From the NCBI RefSeq assembly GCF_000003605.2, contig NW_003148276.1, forward strand, positions 58,824 to 82,983: DNA of 24,160 nt, given 5' to 3'. This document shows, in pieces, positions 1-12,200 of this stretch. Under the pieces are notes generated by a model, which did not search any database, was not told where the DNA came from, and saw only the letters and a list, made by a program, of their open reading frames with translations. Source of the DNA: Saccoglossus kowalevskii (Eukaryota; Hemichordata; Enteropneusta; Harrimaniidae). Numbering within the stretch: position 1 is the stretch's first letter; every line of letters starts with the position of its first letter. The translations under genes and the position numbers were made by a program.

Positions 1-1683
1 ATGGACATCATAATATAGTGAATGGACACCATAATACGATGAATGGGCATCATAATATAGTGAATGGGCATCGTAATATGGTGAATGGGCATCGTAATAT
101 GGTGAATGGGCATCATAATATAATGAATGGACATCATAATATAGTGAATGGGCATCGTAATATAGTGAATGGGCATCGTAATATGGTGAATGGGCATCAT
201 AATATAGTTAATGGGCATCATAATATAGTTAATGGGCATCATAATGTAGTGAATGGGCATCATAATGTAGTGAATGGGCATCGTAATATGGTGAATGGGC
301 ATCATAATATAGTGAATGGGCATCATAATATGGTGAATAGGCACCATAATGTAGTTAATGGGCATCATAATATAGTGAATGGGCATCGTAATATGGTGAA
401 TGGGCATCATAATATGGTGAATGGGCATCATAATATGGTGAATGAGCATCGTAATATGGTAAATGGGCATCATAATATGGTGAATGGGCATCATAATATA
501 GTGAATGAGCATCATAATATGGTGAATGGGCATCATAATATGGTGAATGGGCATCATAATATAGTGAATGGGCATCATAATCTAGTTAATGGGCATCATA
601 ATATAGTGAATGGGCATCATAATATGGTGAATGAGCATCATAATATGGTGAATGGGCATCATGATATAGTGAATGGGCATCGTAATATAGTGAATGGGCA
701 TCGTAATATGGTGAATGGGCATCATAATATGGTGAATGGGCATCATAATATGGTGAATGGGCATCATAATATGGTGAATGGGCATCGTAATATGGTGAAT
801 GGGCATCATAATATGGTGAATGGGCATCATAATATGGTGAATGGGCATCATAATATGGTGAATGGGCATCATAATATGGTGAATGGGCATCATAATATGG
901 TGAATGGGCATCATAATATGGTGAATGGGCATCATAATATGGTGAATGAGCATCGTAATATAGTGAATGGGCATCGTAATATGGTGAATGGGCATCATAA
1001 TATGGTGAATGGGCATCATAATATGGTGAATGGGCATCGTAATATGGTGAATGGGCATCGTAATATGGTGAATGGGCATCATAATGTAGTTAATGGGCAT
1101 CATAATATAGTGAATGGGCATCGTAATATGGTGAATGGGCATCGTAATATGGTGAATGGGCATCATAATATGGTGAATGAGCATCGTAATATGGTGAATG
1201 GGCATCGTAATATAGTGAATGAGCATCATAATATAGTGAATGAGCATCATAATATGGTGAATGGGCATCATAATATGGTGAATGAGCATCATAATATGGT
1301 GAATGAGCATCATAATATGGTGAATGGGCATCATAATATAGTGAATGGGCATCGTAATATGGTGAATGGGCATCATAATATGGCGAATGAACATCACAGT
1401 ATAGTAAATAAGCGTCACGATATAGTAAATGGACATCATAATATGGTAAATAGACATCATAATATGGTGAATGGGCATCATAATATAGTGAATGGGCACC
1501 ATAATACGATGAATGGGCATCATAATATAGTGAATGGGCATCATAATATATATAGTGAATGGACATCATAATATAGTGAATGGACATCATAATATGGTAA
1601 ATAGACATCATAATATGATGAATGTACATCATGTTATATTTAATGGACATCATAACATGCCAATGAGCATCACGATAATATAG
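1..1683. repeat. 21-bp tandem array (satellite/minisatellite), about 80 units
   Basis: The unit GTGAATGGGCATCATAATATG repeats with a 21-base period from the first base of the window, so the array is cut by the left edge. It decays from about 1380 and fades out near 1683. Seven consecutive identical units lie near 800-946. Variation is almost all G/A transition at three unit positions (CAT/CGT, ATATGG/ATATAG, GGGC/GAGC). A 4-base TATA insertion near 1546-1552 breaks the period. Because 21 is divisible by 3, very long open frames run through it on both strands (heptapeptides of the type MVNGHHN on +). The substitutions change residues freely, so I read it as non-coding tandem DNA. Confidence 0.97.
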
Positions 1684-2591
1684 TTTGCTACTTAAGACAG
1701 TCATGGCTTTCCATAATTTTGGCTTTATAAATATTTTGTAGCAGCTTGCGAATCCATAACTGGGCCAGCAATTTTGCAATGTCGCGCCGAAGACTGCCAA
1801 CTTTTTTACCATCTTTTATCACCGCTATTGCATTTCTGTCATGAAAACTATTCTTCTGTCGTTGGATAAAAAAAAACTTCCTATTTCAAGTCCACGTCGA
1901 GTCTGTTATTAAGAAAGCAATGTCACGATTTGACCTTTATGATGAAATACTAGTAGTGATGTCATTCTTAGCCAATCAGTAAAGCAGATGCATAAAGGTC
2001 AAAGATGATTGCTAGACTGTAAAACAAAAGCATCGTGTGCCATCGCAGCAGAGCGACCCCATTTTTCTTGTCTCTTTATTATGATTAGACATGAATGAAA
2101 AGTGCCAAGCTGACAGACTGCGAAATCCGTGGATTAAAAGTGCTAAGTCCAAATTGCGTGGGACGATATTGACGAACTTCAGGAATAAGTTGTAGGGATT
2201 TTGTTCGACGGCTACAGTGGACATTTGAGGGTTTTGAGTTTGGCGAAGATGACAAAGAACGTACAAATAAAGATCTGAGAAGTTTTTTTCAAACAGCTAT
2301 GAATTTTTATGATTTTTACTGTGTAAATTTGTAAATTATTATTGATCTTGCATAACGGTTGATTCGTAATTTGTCGAGACCGGAAATCATTTTATGCAGT
2401 TTAACCCCTGACATTTAAATTCATTTTGAGTTCACGCGTATTTGTTCACGTGTTTGTCGGCGGGAAAATCCTAATTCAAATGATTTCTCAGTGTCGATTT
2501 TTATTATTTCTGGTTTATTTGTCACATTATAAGCAATACATTATTTTTGTTTTACTTCTAGTGTTGCATATTGTTCATTTATTCGTTTTTT

Positions 2592-2612
2592 TTGCCGGGG
2601 ATCTCCTGGCAA
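2592..2612. other. 21-nt quasi-palindrome (hairpin)
   Basis: TTGCCGGGGATCTCCTGGCAA folds back on itself. As RNA it is paired to near the centre using two G-U wobbles. A second short inverted sequence (CCTGGG...ACCCGG, about 2655-2671) follows within 50 bases. No known RNA family is recognised, and it may be a remnant of a mobile element. Confidence 0.4.
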
Positions 2613-2910
2613 ACGCCCATCCCTTCTTTTTGGCAATTTTCCATGTTCAAGACCCTGGGCTTATACCCGGATAAAAACGGTAATATATTGTTAGATATAT
2701 AGTGTAATTAATCAGACTTACATTTATCCCAAAGTGTGACTAGTAGAATGAGCAATGTCCCTGGTTGTGTGTTTTTGTCTGTGTAATTGAATAATAATAA
2801 TATATTATTATTTAGAATTCTTCCATTTGACTAATTTAACCATTGTGTTACAGAAATTTCACTATTTCATACATGTTTTTTTCATATAATTCAACTGATT
2901 TTTCATTTTC

Positions 2911-2912
2911 AG
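2911..2912 (+). other. Candidate splice acceptor for the exon holding the start codon
   Basis: A branch-point-like CTGAT is followed by a run of T and C and ends TTTTCAG at 2912. If used, the first coding exon would be 2913-3215 with 147 bases of 5' UTR and an upstream non-coding exon elsewhere. A second candidate acceptor (TGTGTTACAG) ends at about 2851. Neither is proven, and transcription could also start directly upstream. Confidence 0.3.
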
Positions 2913-3059
2913 AAATAATCTACTAAATTGGCACATTTTTAACAACATATGAAAACGATTAATGGTGATGTACCTTTAAGCAAGGACATGTTTATTGGCA
3001 ATATACTGACTTATCAGAGATATATTTCAATTATTAACTAAATATTGCATTGCAAAACC

Positions 3060-3215
3060 ATGGCGATGGCACCAGAGCCCCAACCACCTTCTACTGGTAA
3101 AAAAAAGAGCAAGCATCGTAAAAATTCAAGTGGTGGTCAACCTCCAATGACAAATAACATGGCATCCCCAGGAAGCAGACAGTTGGAATTTACACAAGCA
3201 ATGAAAGACTTCAAG
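3060..3215 (+). CDS. CUEDC1: CUEDC1 coding exon 1 (residues 1-52)
   Basis: I chose the ATG at 3060 because it sits in ACCATGG, a strong Kozak context. A second in-frame ATG follows two codons later. The upstream in-frame TTG at 3045 is not a plausible start. The exon encodes a Pro/Lys/Ser-rich disordered start, then RQLEFTQAMKDFK, the first part of the CUE domain. It ends CAAG|GTATGT at 3215/3216, phase 0. The CUE domain is therefore split between this exon and exon 2, and the join MKDFK|TMFP restores the family motif exactly. Confidence 0.92.
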
Positions 3216-6200
3216 GTATGTACACTACTCATTTCGCCTAACCTCCCGCCCGCTTCCGGATTTTGATCGCTTTTTTTTCGCTCACTTTGTTCAATTCGAC
3301 CGGACAATTTCCGCTTTTTTTTCTGACTGCACAAATTCATGAGTATCCACTTGCACGTTCGTCTGACAATGCATCCGCCCGCATTTACAGTTCATTACCT
3401 ATTGTTTCATGTACAAGTGTATCATTTTTGTTTTTATGATGTTAAAAGAAAAATAAATACAATCAGAAATTTATAGAACGACCGTTGAAAAAATACGGTG
3501 AATCACACTGCCACATAAAATTGGTAATAATACATACACGTAGTAATAATGTCCACCATAAACAAGATCGAACCAAACATGTGAAATCAAATACAGCACT
3601 GACACAGACACAACTAATATGAAATAAAACAATGTATTTTTGGTGTAGAGTACGGTATTCGTTGAGTAACCGTGTGTAGAATGATGGTTGCCTTGCACGC
3701 ATGGTTTGGGTTTAACGCGGGTCAAGTTGTTCTTATGTTAAAATCCATGGCACCTATAACAATTAAAGAATATTTGCAGGAATAGTAAGACTGAAAAAAA
3801 CGAACAATTGATCTTACTTGTCTGAAGTTGTCGAAGCCGACATCAATGGAGATCCCGTTTTTTACTAGGCGACTGGCAAGCGGACTAACAGGTTACATAA
3901 ACTTGTTGAATTACAATTATGGTTTTTATTTTTGCGCCCAATGTCTTGTTATAAAATGAAGGATTCAAATTTTGCGGGGTATTCCGTTTTGCGAACTCTG
4001 GGCGAAATACTTCCATGAGCTGTACGTAGTTCACTTACAGCCAAAACAAAGTCAGACAGAGTTGTGAGACGCGACAAAACAAACGCTGTCAGTGATAGAT
4101 TTCGTGAATAAAGGAACAAAATAAACGCAATCAAAGGCTCCGACCACGTGCATTGGAAATATATAGAGCGCGTTGTGAAGAGGAATCGCACCTGCATCTC
4201 GACGACGTCTCCGATCATGAGCAGGGTTTGCCGCGTCTTGGAAAAATTGAAAGTTAAAAAGGAATCAGTGTCGGGGAACCATTGTCAATGTTTGCATGAA
4301 AAATCCCAAGCGAAAGTTCGGTTTTTTTTGCGTATTTTTAGGAATACTCAGTTACAAACACTATGGTACCTGAATCCCAATTAATTCATAAATATGAATC
4401 GGTAAGGGTCAATTTCCTGCAATCCTTCAAGATTAAATTTACCTCCGAAAAACTTTCTAACGATGACCTGGAAGATTGCCATGATTGAGTGCCACAATTT
4501 CTGTTCTAAGATTTATTTGGTATAATAATACAAATATTCACCCCCACAGAGGTGGACATACAGTTTTAGCAACCCAAAGAGCTCATTGTCAACCGAGGCG
4601 AAGCACTACGATAAAGTCTTTTCGTTCCCAATAAATAATAATTTATTTTTCCTGACATTATGAAATTCTTTCGTCTTTTCTGGGGGGGGGCCTGAAAAAA
4701 AAACTGATTTTGACAAGATAATTCAGAAATTTATATTAAGAATAATTCATAATGATATGTACCCATAAATTATTTTCATAATTACTGATTACACACGAAT
4801 ATTACAGACAAGTCATGTATGAACAATAACTTTAATAAATATGATTTTAATTGGTAAAAATATTGTATTTTTCGACATAAAAACAAAAGAGTTTCAGAAT
4901 GTCGAAAACGGAAAGTCTTTATTACCATAGTGTTGTTGGTAATAGTTGAAAATGATACATCCACGTGAACCTGCTCATATAAGATCGAAAGAGTCTTTGT
5001 TTTCAACAGCCGTATACATCTAACTGTGCCATCGCTAAGTTTCCTTGGTGGACCACGAGTTCTGTTTTTTGTTTGCATGTTATCATGTTCACACAATCAC
5101 ATTATTTGTAAGGGTGCCCTTTGAAATGGCACATTTTCTCGATGTTTTAGCGAGTACTCCGCGTGGTATATGGCTTGTTCTCACATAAGCATAATTTTCC
5201 TCGAGTTCACTCAACGCTTTCCCACATGCATTTCTCGTTCTTTGCTGCTAACTTTTGTTGCACTCTAATATTTTTGTCTTTCTAAACATCAAATTTATCC
5301 ACTTTTACAGTGATCAATTTTGCGTCCGAGTTGAGTTACAAGTAATTACAAGCCTGATTTACATTTTCTTGCGGTGTTTCGTCATTAAATATAAATGCTT
5401 TGGGAAATAGCATAATTATATTGCCTTAGTGAAAGAGTCTGATGAGACACGTTTTATATATTCCCAACATGCGTGGTCGGCGCCTCTGATTTCGTTTATT
5501 TTGTATTTTTATTTTCGAAATATATCACTGGCTGAGTTTGTTTTGTTTTATGTTTTCCTCTCTCATTTTTCGTCCGGCTACTGCCAATCCAATAATTCGT
5601 TGACGCATGTACTCAGACAAGCGATTAATCGTCACAGTCATTATACTAGTAGTTTAAGTCCAATTGATTTGTAGAAATTCAGCTATGCGATGATTATATG
5701 TACAGTTTTGTTTTGCGCAACCAGACATGAGCAAAAGTTAACTTGATAGATTTTCTGAACTACAGCATTCTAAGGCAAATTGAGTAAGGGTCATAGTGTG
5801 AGCTGCGTTCGCAAATAACAAAGTGTCAAAATATTTTGAGCGCCCTTTGGAATAAATTTAGTCAAAATCACACACAAAAACACACACACAACACACAAAT
5901 ACTAGTACTCAATACATATCAATACAATACGATTGATTGACCAGTTATATACATGTAGCTGCTTGAACTACACACACAAGGACGTAAATATGTAAATATA
6001 GGTCACAGTTCGACTTGCGTAGCAAACGTTACAATGTGTCAAGTGATTTGAAGGCATCTTTGTCCCCTTCCCATTACAGAGAAGCAATACGCGTTGTATT
6101 TTGAATCGTCATTAAAACCTAAATTTATTACGATTAAAAACACAAGTTTATACATACAATGTACGATCATCGTTACTCCAGCGGTTGGTTGGCAAGCGGA

Positions 6201-9200
6201 CAATGTTTCTGAAGCCAGCCATAGCAGGAGCGAGCAAACAAAAGCGAGCGAGCGAGTGAAAAAAAGGCGGTCGGTTTCCAGTCGTAAAGCAGCAAACGGT
6301 CAGAAATTACACGGTAATCGGTCGGGGAAAAAAAGCGATAAAAGCGGGAGGTTGGGCAGAATGAGTACTGTATGTTTAAAACTGGATGTGAATTCAATGC
6401 ATAGCTACTTATAAGATTGTGTCTAATTAGTTACTCAACACAAATTCATAATAATCAGACCAATCAGAGAGCAAATTTTATACATGTTTAAACTCAAATG
6501 CTGTAAACTAGTTGTATCAATATATGTATATACTGCATCACAAATGCTGGTGTGTCAGAACATTATGGCCCAATATGGTCAGAGTGCTATAAGTTTCACC
6601 AATCTATGTACTATGAACGAACTATGCTATAAAAATGAAACCAGATGGCGCATGAACTTTTTTAGATATATAAGATTTTGTTAATGTTTTACCTTGAATT
6701 ATTACAAAAAAGTGGGATCCAAATATACAGGTTCTTTTTGGAAATGAAGTCTGACATTTTATTGTGGGAAGGACTTAAAATCTGACACATGAAATCATTT
6801 ATCTGTCAGTGTATGTGGTATACTGGATTTGTCTGACTTACATAAATAAGCTAGTTTTAAGCTGTACTGTAGGTATCTTGAGAACAACTCATCTGATTTC
6901 ATTGAAGCATGGTGCATACATGTATGTGATCTCCACTTTATTTTTAAATGTTGAATTTTTAATATTTGTATGCCCTGGGCTGCTGCAAACCCCACCCACC
7001 CACGTCTGACAGAATAGTGTAGTTTCTCCGACAACATTTTGTCAGCACCAATCAGATTTCAGAAACTGTTGATTTTGACATCCGTCATAATTTAACCATT
7101 CACGAAGCGTTGCGATTGTTGAGACAACAACTTATCACATCTGATCGTCTTCCTGTCCACTGTTTACGAACTCGTTGTAATGTATGTGTGATGTTGCTGA
7201 CAGCACGTGTCAAGTTGCTGTGGAGGCAAGTACCAGTTTACTTTTCAACCTAATCAAACAGCCACTTCACTTTATTCGTCGTAATCATGAACTCTATCAA
7301 ACAGGCTATTGTTGAACTTGAGAGCAAATTTAACATCCAGTTGAAGTCTGAACAAAAACAAAAAAAATTGAGTCACTGTATCGGGGTGATGATGCGTTAA
7401 TTATTCTACCAACTGGCTTTGGGAAATCACTGATTTATTCGCTGGTGCCAAAAGCATTCAACATTTTGTCTGAAAGTTCTGGCTCGATAATATTGGTTAT
7501 TTCCCTTTAATATCTCTGATGGGAGACCAAGTTAGGTGATGTGCAAATTACGGGATTTCTGCTGCTTTGATAAGATCGTCACAGCACGATCACACCACAT
7601 GATCTCAGGTCATTCATTCTCCAGACTTTCCACCTTTTTGCGAGGTCTGACTGTACTGTGCAAGTTGTCAAAACATTTTTTGCACAAACTTCCACTGTGG
7701 TTTTCTCTTTCCAAGGAAACGGGAAAAGATGTTATTCAAAGCAGAGATCGTGTCTGACGAAAAACTACATGTAGAAGAGTTGGAAAATATCGGTTTTCGG
7801 TTGACTTGACACATCGGTACTGCAAATTGCACACTATGTCTGGTCCAGAGTAAGTTCCAAAGTGGTCTTCCCCGAAGTAATTTTGTGGTTGCTCTGTCTT
7901 CGTCCTGGAATATTCACTAGTGAAGTAAATATTCATAAGCATGTTAACGTGTTATCTTTATCATATGTAATGTCCAGTGGCATTTGTTTATATTTAGCAT
8001 GTTGTAATCTGTGACTGACAGAATTACCATGACTACTAAAATAAATATTCATATCTACGTCACAGATTCTAGATCTGGGTGTGGAGTTTCTGTTTTGAAG
8101 TTGCCGACAAAAAACTACACTATTCTGTCAGGCGTGGGTGGGGTTCGCAGCAGTCCAGGGCGCCTCCTATGCCAACTTGTCAGGCTAGCCTCCAATAACC
8201 ACATTACAGATTTTTAGTCCCGTTCGGCAGCCATTTTGTTTTTTGAAAATGTTGTATTTTTGACATGCTTTGTCAGTTTTCATTCAAACTTGGTACATAG
8301 ATTATACATGTTAGGATACATGTCCATGACGAGTTATTTCACAATTGGATCAAAGATGGCTGACTGGCAGCCATCTTGTTTTTTGAAAATGTTGTATTTT
8401 GGACATGCTTTGTCAGTTTTCATTCAAATTTAGTACATAAATCATACATGTTAGGATACATGTACATGCCCCCGACCGTCCGTGACTTCCTGAGTCCGTC
8501 CGTCCGTCAGTCTGTCCAGAGTCATATTTCGGAATCCCGTGGACCGATTCCGTTCATTCTTTGCATGTGCCTAGTACCTTATGTGGTACATATGCACATG
8601 CAGTGGTTTAGCGATTCGATTCAAAATGGCCGACTGGCAGCCATCTTGTTTTTTTTAAATGTTGTATTTTGGACATGCTTTGTCAGTTGTCATTCAAACT
8701 TGGTACATATATTATACATGTTAGGATACATGTCCATGACGATTTATTTCGCAATTGGATCAAAGATGGTCGACTGGTAGGCATCTTTTTAGCTCCGCTG
8801 TCGACTTTGTCGAGTGGAGCTTATCATATGAGTGATTGTCCGTCGTCGTCCGTGTCAATGTTTTACTTTTTCGACTTCTTCTTGAAAACCAAAAACCTGA
8901 ATGCTTTGATACTTGGTATATATGTAGCTTGGGTAGACCTCTCTCAGATTTGTTCATTTCATGATGATATCTTTAATTCTCTAATGTTGGTGAATATATT
9001 TGTAATTTTTGGTAAAAAGTGATATTTTCAACTTCTTGTTAAAAACCGCAAGTCCAATGGCTTTGATATTACATATATAGGTACTACATGTGGACCTCTC
9101 TCAGATTTGTTCATTTTGTAATGATATCTTTAATTTTCTAATTTTGGTGAATATTTTTGTAATTTTTGTTAAAAAGTGATATTTTCGACTTCTTGTTGAA

Positions 9201-12200
9201 AACCGCAAGTCAAATTGCTTTGATATTACATATATAGGTACTACATGTGGACCTCTCTCAGATTTGTTCATTTCATGATGATATCTTTAATTCTCTAATT
9301 TTGATGAATATTTTTGGTAAAAAGTGATATTTTCGACTCCTTGTTGAAAACCGCAAGTCCAATTGCTTTGATATATTATACATATAGGTACTACATGTGG
9401 ACCTCTCTCAGATTTGTTCATTTTCTAATGATATCTTCTGTTCTTTAATTGCCATGTGCATTGCTAACAGCGGAGCTATCTCAGCCGACAGGCTGCTTGT
9501 TTTATATGCGGTATCTTGGACGTGCTCTGTCAGTTTTCATTCAAATTTGGCACATACATGTACTTTATACATGTCCATGACAATTTGTTTCATAATCAGA
9601 TCAAAGAAGGCCGAATAACGGCTGTTTTTATTTTTGGCCGTATTACTACTACACGGAACACGTGTTTTGATGTAAATAAACAATCTGTTGTATACGCCAC
9701 TTGGAACTCAAGTTTCAAGGACACGTTCGCGACAACCCCTCCGCTTTAATATGACGAGCTCAAAGAGAACTTTTAACGGGGACTGTGTCATTTTCAATGA
9801 CTTGTTTTCTATGCTTTCTGTGATTTTTGCATTATGTTTTTATAATAAAAGCCTGAGAAAGAATTTATGGCAGCATAGATTGACTTGATCCCAGGACACA
9901 ATTCAGACTGAGTATAGAACATTTAGTTTACATAGAGTACCAGAACTACAATGGAACATTCTTATTGGTTGATTCTTATTGGATATCTTGTAATCATATT
10001 TCAGACCATGTTCCCTAAGATGGAGAATGATGTGATTGAAGCAGTACTTAGAGCTAATAATGGTGCTGTGGATGCCACTATTGATCAGTTATTAGCTATG
10101 AATGTAGATATGTCAGAAGAAGAAATGCGGCAAGCTACTTTAGGACAAGATGAACCATTACCACCACAGGTAAGTAGGTTAAGCAATTGGGTTGGGATAG
10201 TGAATCAAATTTGTTACCAAGATTTAGTGTCAAATTAGTTATTTCTCGTGTATTTCAATACTGAAATGCATATTATTTTGAACAATGTTTAATACATCTT
10301 TTTTCTACTTTTAATATTATTTAATTTACAAAAAATTTCATTCAAATTTCAAGAATAAAATCTTGTGTAGGTTTCTTGTAATTGCGGTTGTGCATTGTCT
10401 CAAACTAGATCTGACTATTTCTAACTGTATTCAGATTCTGTGATAGGCCTATGTTTCAGTTAGCTAATGCATGTCTTATCAGAAACCACCCTATAACCCA
10501 TGTGTTGATTGGTTGCTGATCAAACCAGAACTAACATGATTCAAGGCAGGTGTCTGGTTGTCCTGACAAACATTTTTTATTTTTAACTTATAGGTATTTG
10601 AACCTACTTCAGATGATGATGAGCCACCGCCAGCATACACACCCCATGCACAGCACAGTACCCCATCTACTTACCCTGGTGTATCTCCTCCATCATCAAA
10701 ATTCATTCTAACACTCCCCACACCTGAGCCTGTCTCTCCATCACCAAAACTTCTATTCAATGCAAATAAGTATCGGAACTGGAACCCACCTTTACTTGGA
10801 GCATTGCCAGATGATTTCCTGAGAATAGGACCCTCAGTAGCACCTGGAACGCAGCAACCACATGTAAGTCATTAATCCTCTCTCTCCCAGGGGGGTACAC
10901 ACATTTTATCCCAAGTAAAACTTTCTATGGTGACTCATTTGAAATGGGTGCAAAGTTGCATACTAAGTTGTACTTGAGTATTACGTTACAACTTACCTAA
11001 TTTCATTTGAGTACAAGTAACTACAAATTAATTAAAGTTGGGTAAGCATTGCTACAAATTTATTGGACTTGAGCTGTAACATGTACAAGTAAATTGTAGT
11101 TGGGATACAGGTACTAAAAGTAAATTGTAGTTGGGTTACGGGTACTACAAGTAAATTATAGTTGGGTTACGGGTACAACAAGTAAATTATAGTTGGTTAC
11201 GGGTACAACAAGTAAATTATAGTTGAGTTACGGGTACAACAAGTAAATTATAGTTGGGCTGCAGGGACTACAAGTAAATTGAAACTGGGTTACTGGTTTC
11301 TACAACTAAATTCAACTATGGAGGCTAGTGTTCACAAATACCAGTAACTAAAACTAGGGTGATTTAAGGCTTTGCTCCACATCATTCCCTGTAATCAGAC
11401 TATGAAAAAAATACTCTTCAAATGACATAAATATAGTTTTCTTCTATCTTTTATGATAGTTCTGTAATACACAATAATATAACAATGTAATTTCAATTGA
11501 ATTACATATACATGTATATATATAATATACTAATTCCCCTCATTCCTGGGGTCCAGCCTATAAGTGTCCTTATAATTAGTGTCCTTATTTTCTGTAATTT
11601 GCTCATCCTCTACCATGTCATCTTCCTCTGCCTCGGACAGCTACAGGGGCTCTTCTGTGTTGCTGTCTGTCATCTCTAGCATTTTGACGTCTACCGTCCC
11701 ACAGGTACCTTGCCTCTGCCTGATCTGCAACTTCAGTCTGTGTCATTTTTCAATGCTTGCTGGTACTTGCCGGTTGCCTCATGGTGGTAGGAAAGAAGGC
11801 AATCTTTGCAAAGATATATATTGCAGAGGCACGTGACCATGTTTGTGTGAGCAACCACGCTACATTTGCCCCACTTTGTTAAAAAGTTTCTGAAGGAATA
11901 GAAGACGCCCTCCACTGGAAACATAGGAGATAGAAGTGTAAAGGTACAGAAAACTCAGAATACAAAGGAAAAGTGAAAAAACTGAAGGAAAAGAAACTTA
12001 TGGAAGCCTACGTGGCGTCGAAGTCGAGTGCGAAGGAGGCCAAAAAGGGGGATGGTCAAGAAGCTATTCTCTGAAGATTATCACTAAGCTGATCACTGTT
12101 CTAAAATGAAGCACAGAGAAAACGGTAGAATACAATGTGAACACCGGAGGGGAAAACGTCCAGGAAATTGATCACCTGAAAAAAAAGATTCACGAGCTAG

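Larger units (their letters stand above)
1684..2912. other. 5' flank of CUEDC1, no recognised gene
   Basis: The stretch is AT-rich with poly-T and poly-A runs. The short open frames here (for example 2012-2266 on - and 2426-2674 on +) have no recognisable domain and look like chance. Two GC-rich hairpin-like sequences sit at 2592-2612 and 2655-2671. I see no TATA box, CpG island or other promoter feature that I can defend. The transcription start of CUEDC1 probably lies here or left of the window. Confidence 0.5.

Noticed and set aside
1-1683. CRISPR-like array
   Set aside because: Units are contiguous with no spacers, and the context is an animal genome.
18-1812. Very long open frames over the 21-bp array on both strands (up to 517 residues)
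   Set aside because: They arise because the unit is a multiple of three without stops. Substitutions are not biased to silent sites, both strands are equally open, and there is no known domain.
2012-2266. 84-residue - strand frame
   Set aside because: No recognisable domain, no ATG start, and length within chance for this composition.
2590-2675. tRNA gene
   Set aside because: Two hairpins are present but there is no cloverleaf, no T-loop GGTTCGA-type box B and no acceptor stem.
3045-3059. Start of CUEDC1 at the TTG at 3045
   Set aside because: Not an ATG. The ATG at 3060 has a near-perfect Kozak context and is in the same frame.
4782-5096. 104-residue - strand frame in the middle of the long inverted repeat
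   Set aside because: No domain recognised. It does not resemble a transposase and may be chance.
7736-7942. 68-residue - strand frame near the helicase fragment
   Set aside because: No recognisable motif, and on the opposite strand to the helicase fragment.
9951-10238. Gene starting at the ATG at 9951 with a CUE domain
   Set aside because: The first 18 codons are intron sequence ending in a TTTCAG acceptor. The match to CUEDC1 starts at 10005 and joins exon 1 in frame.
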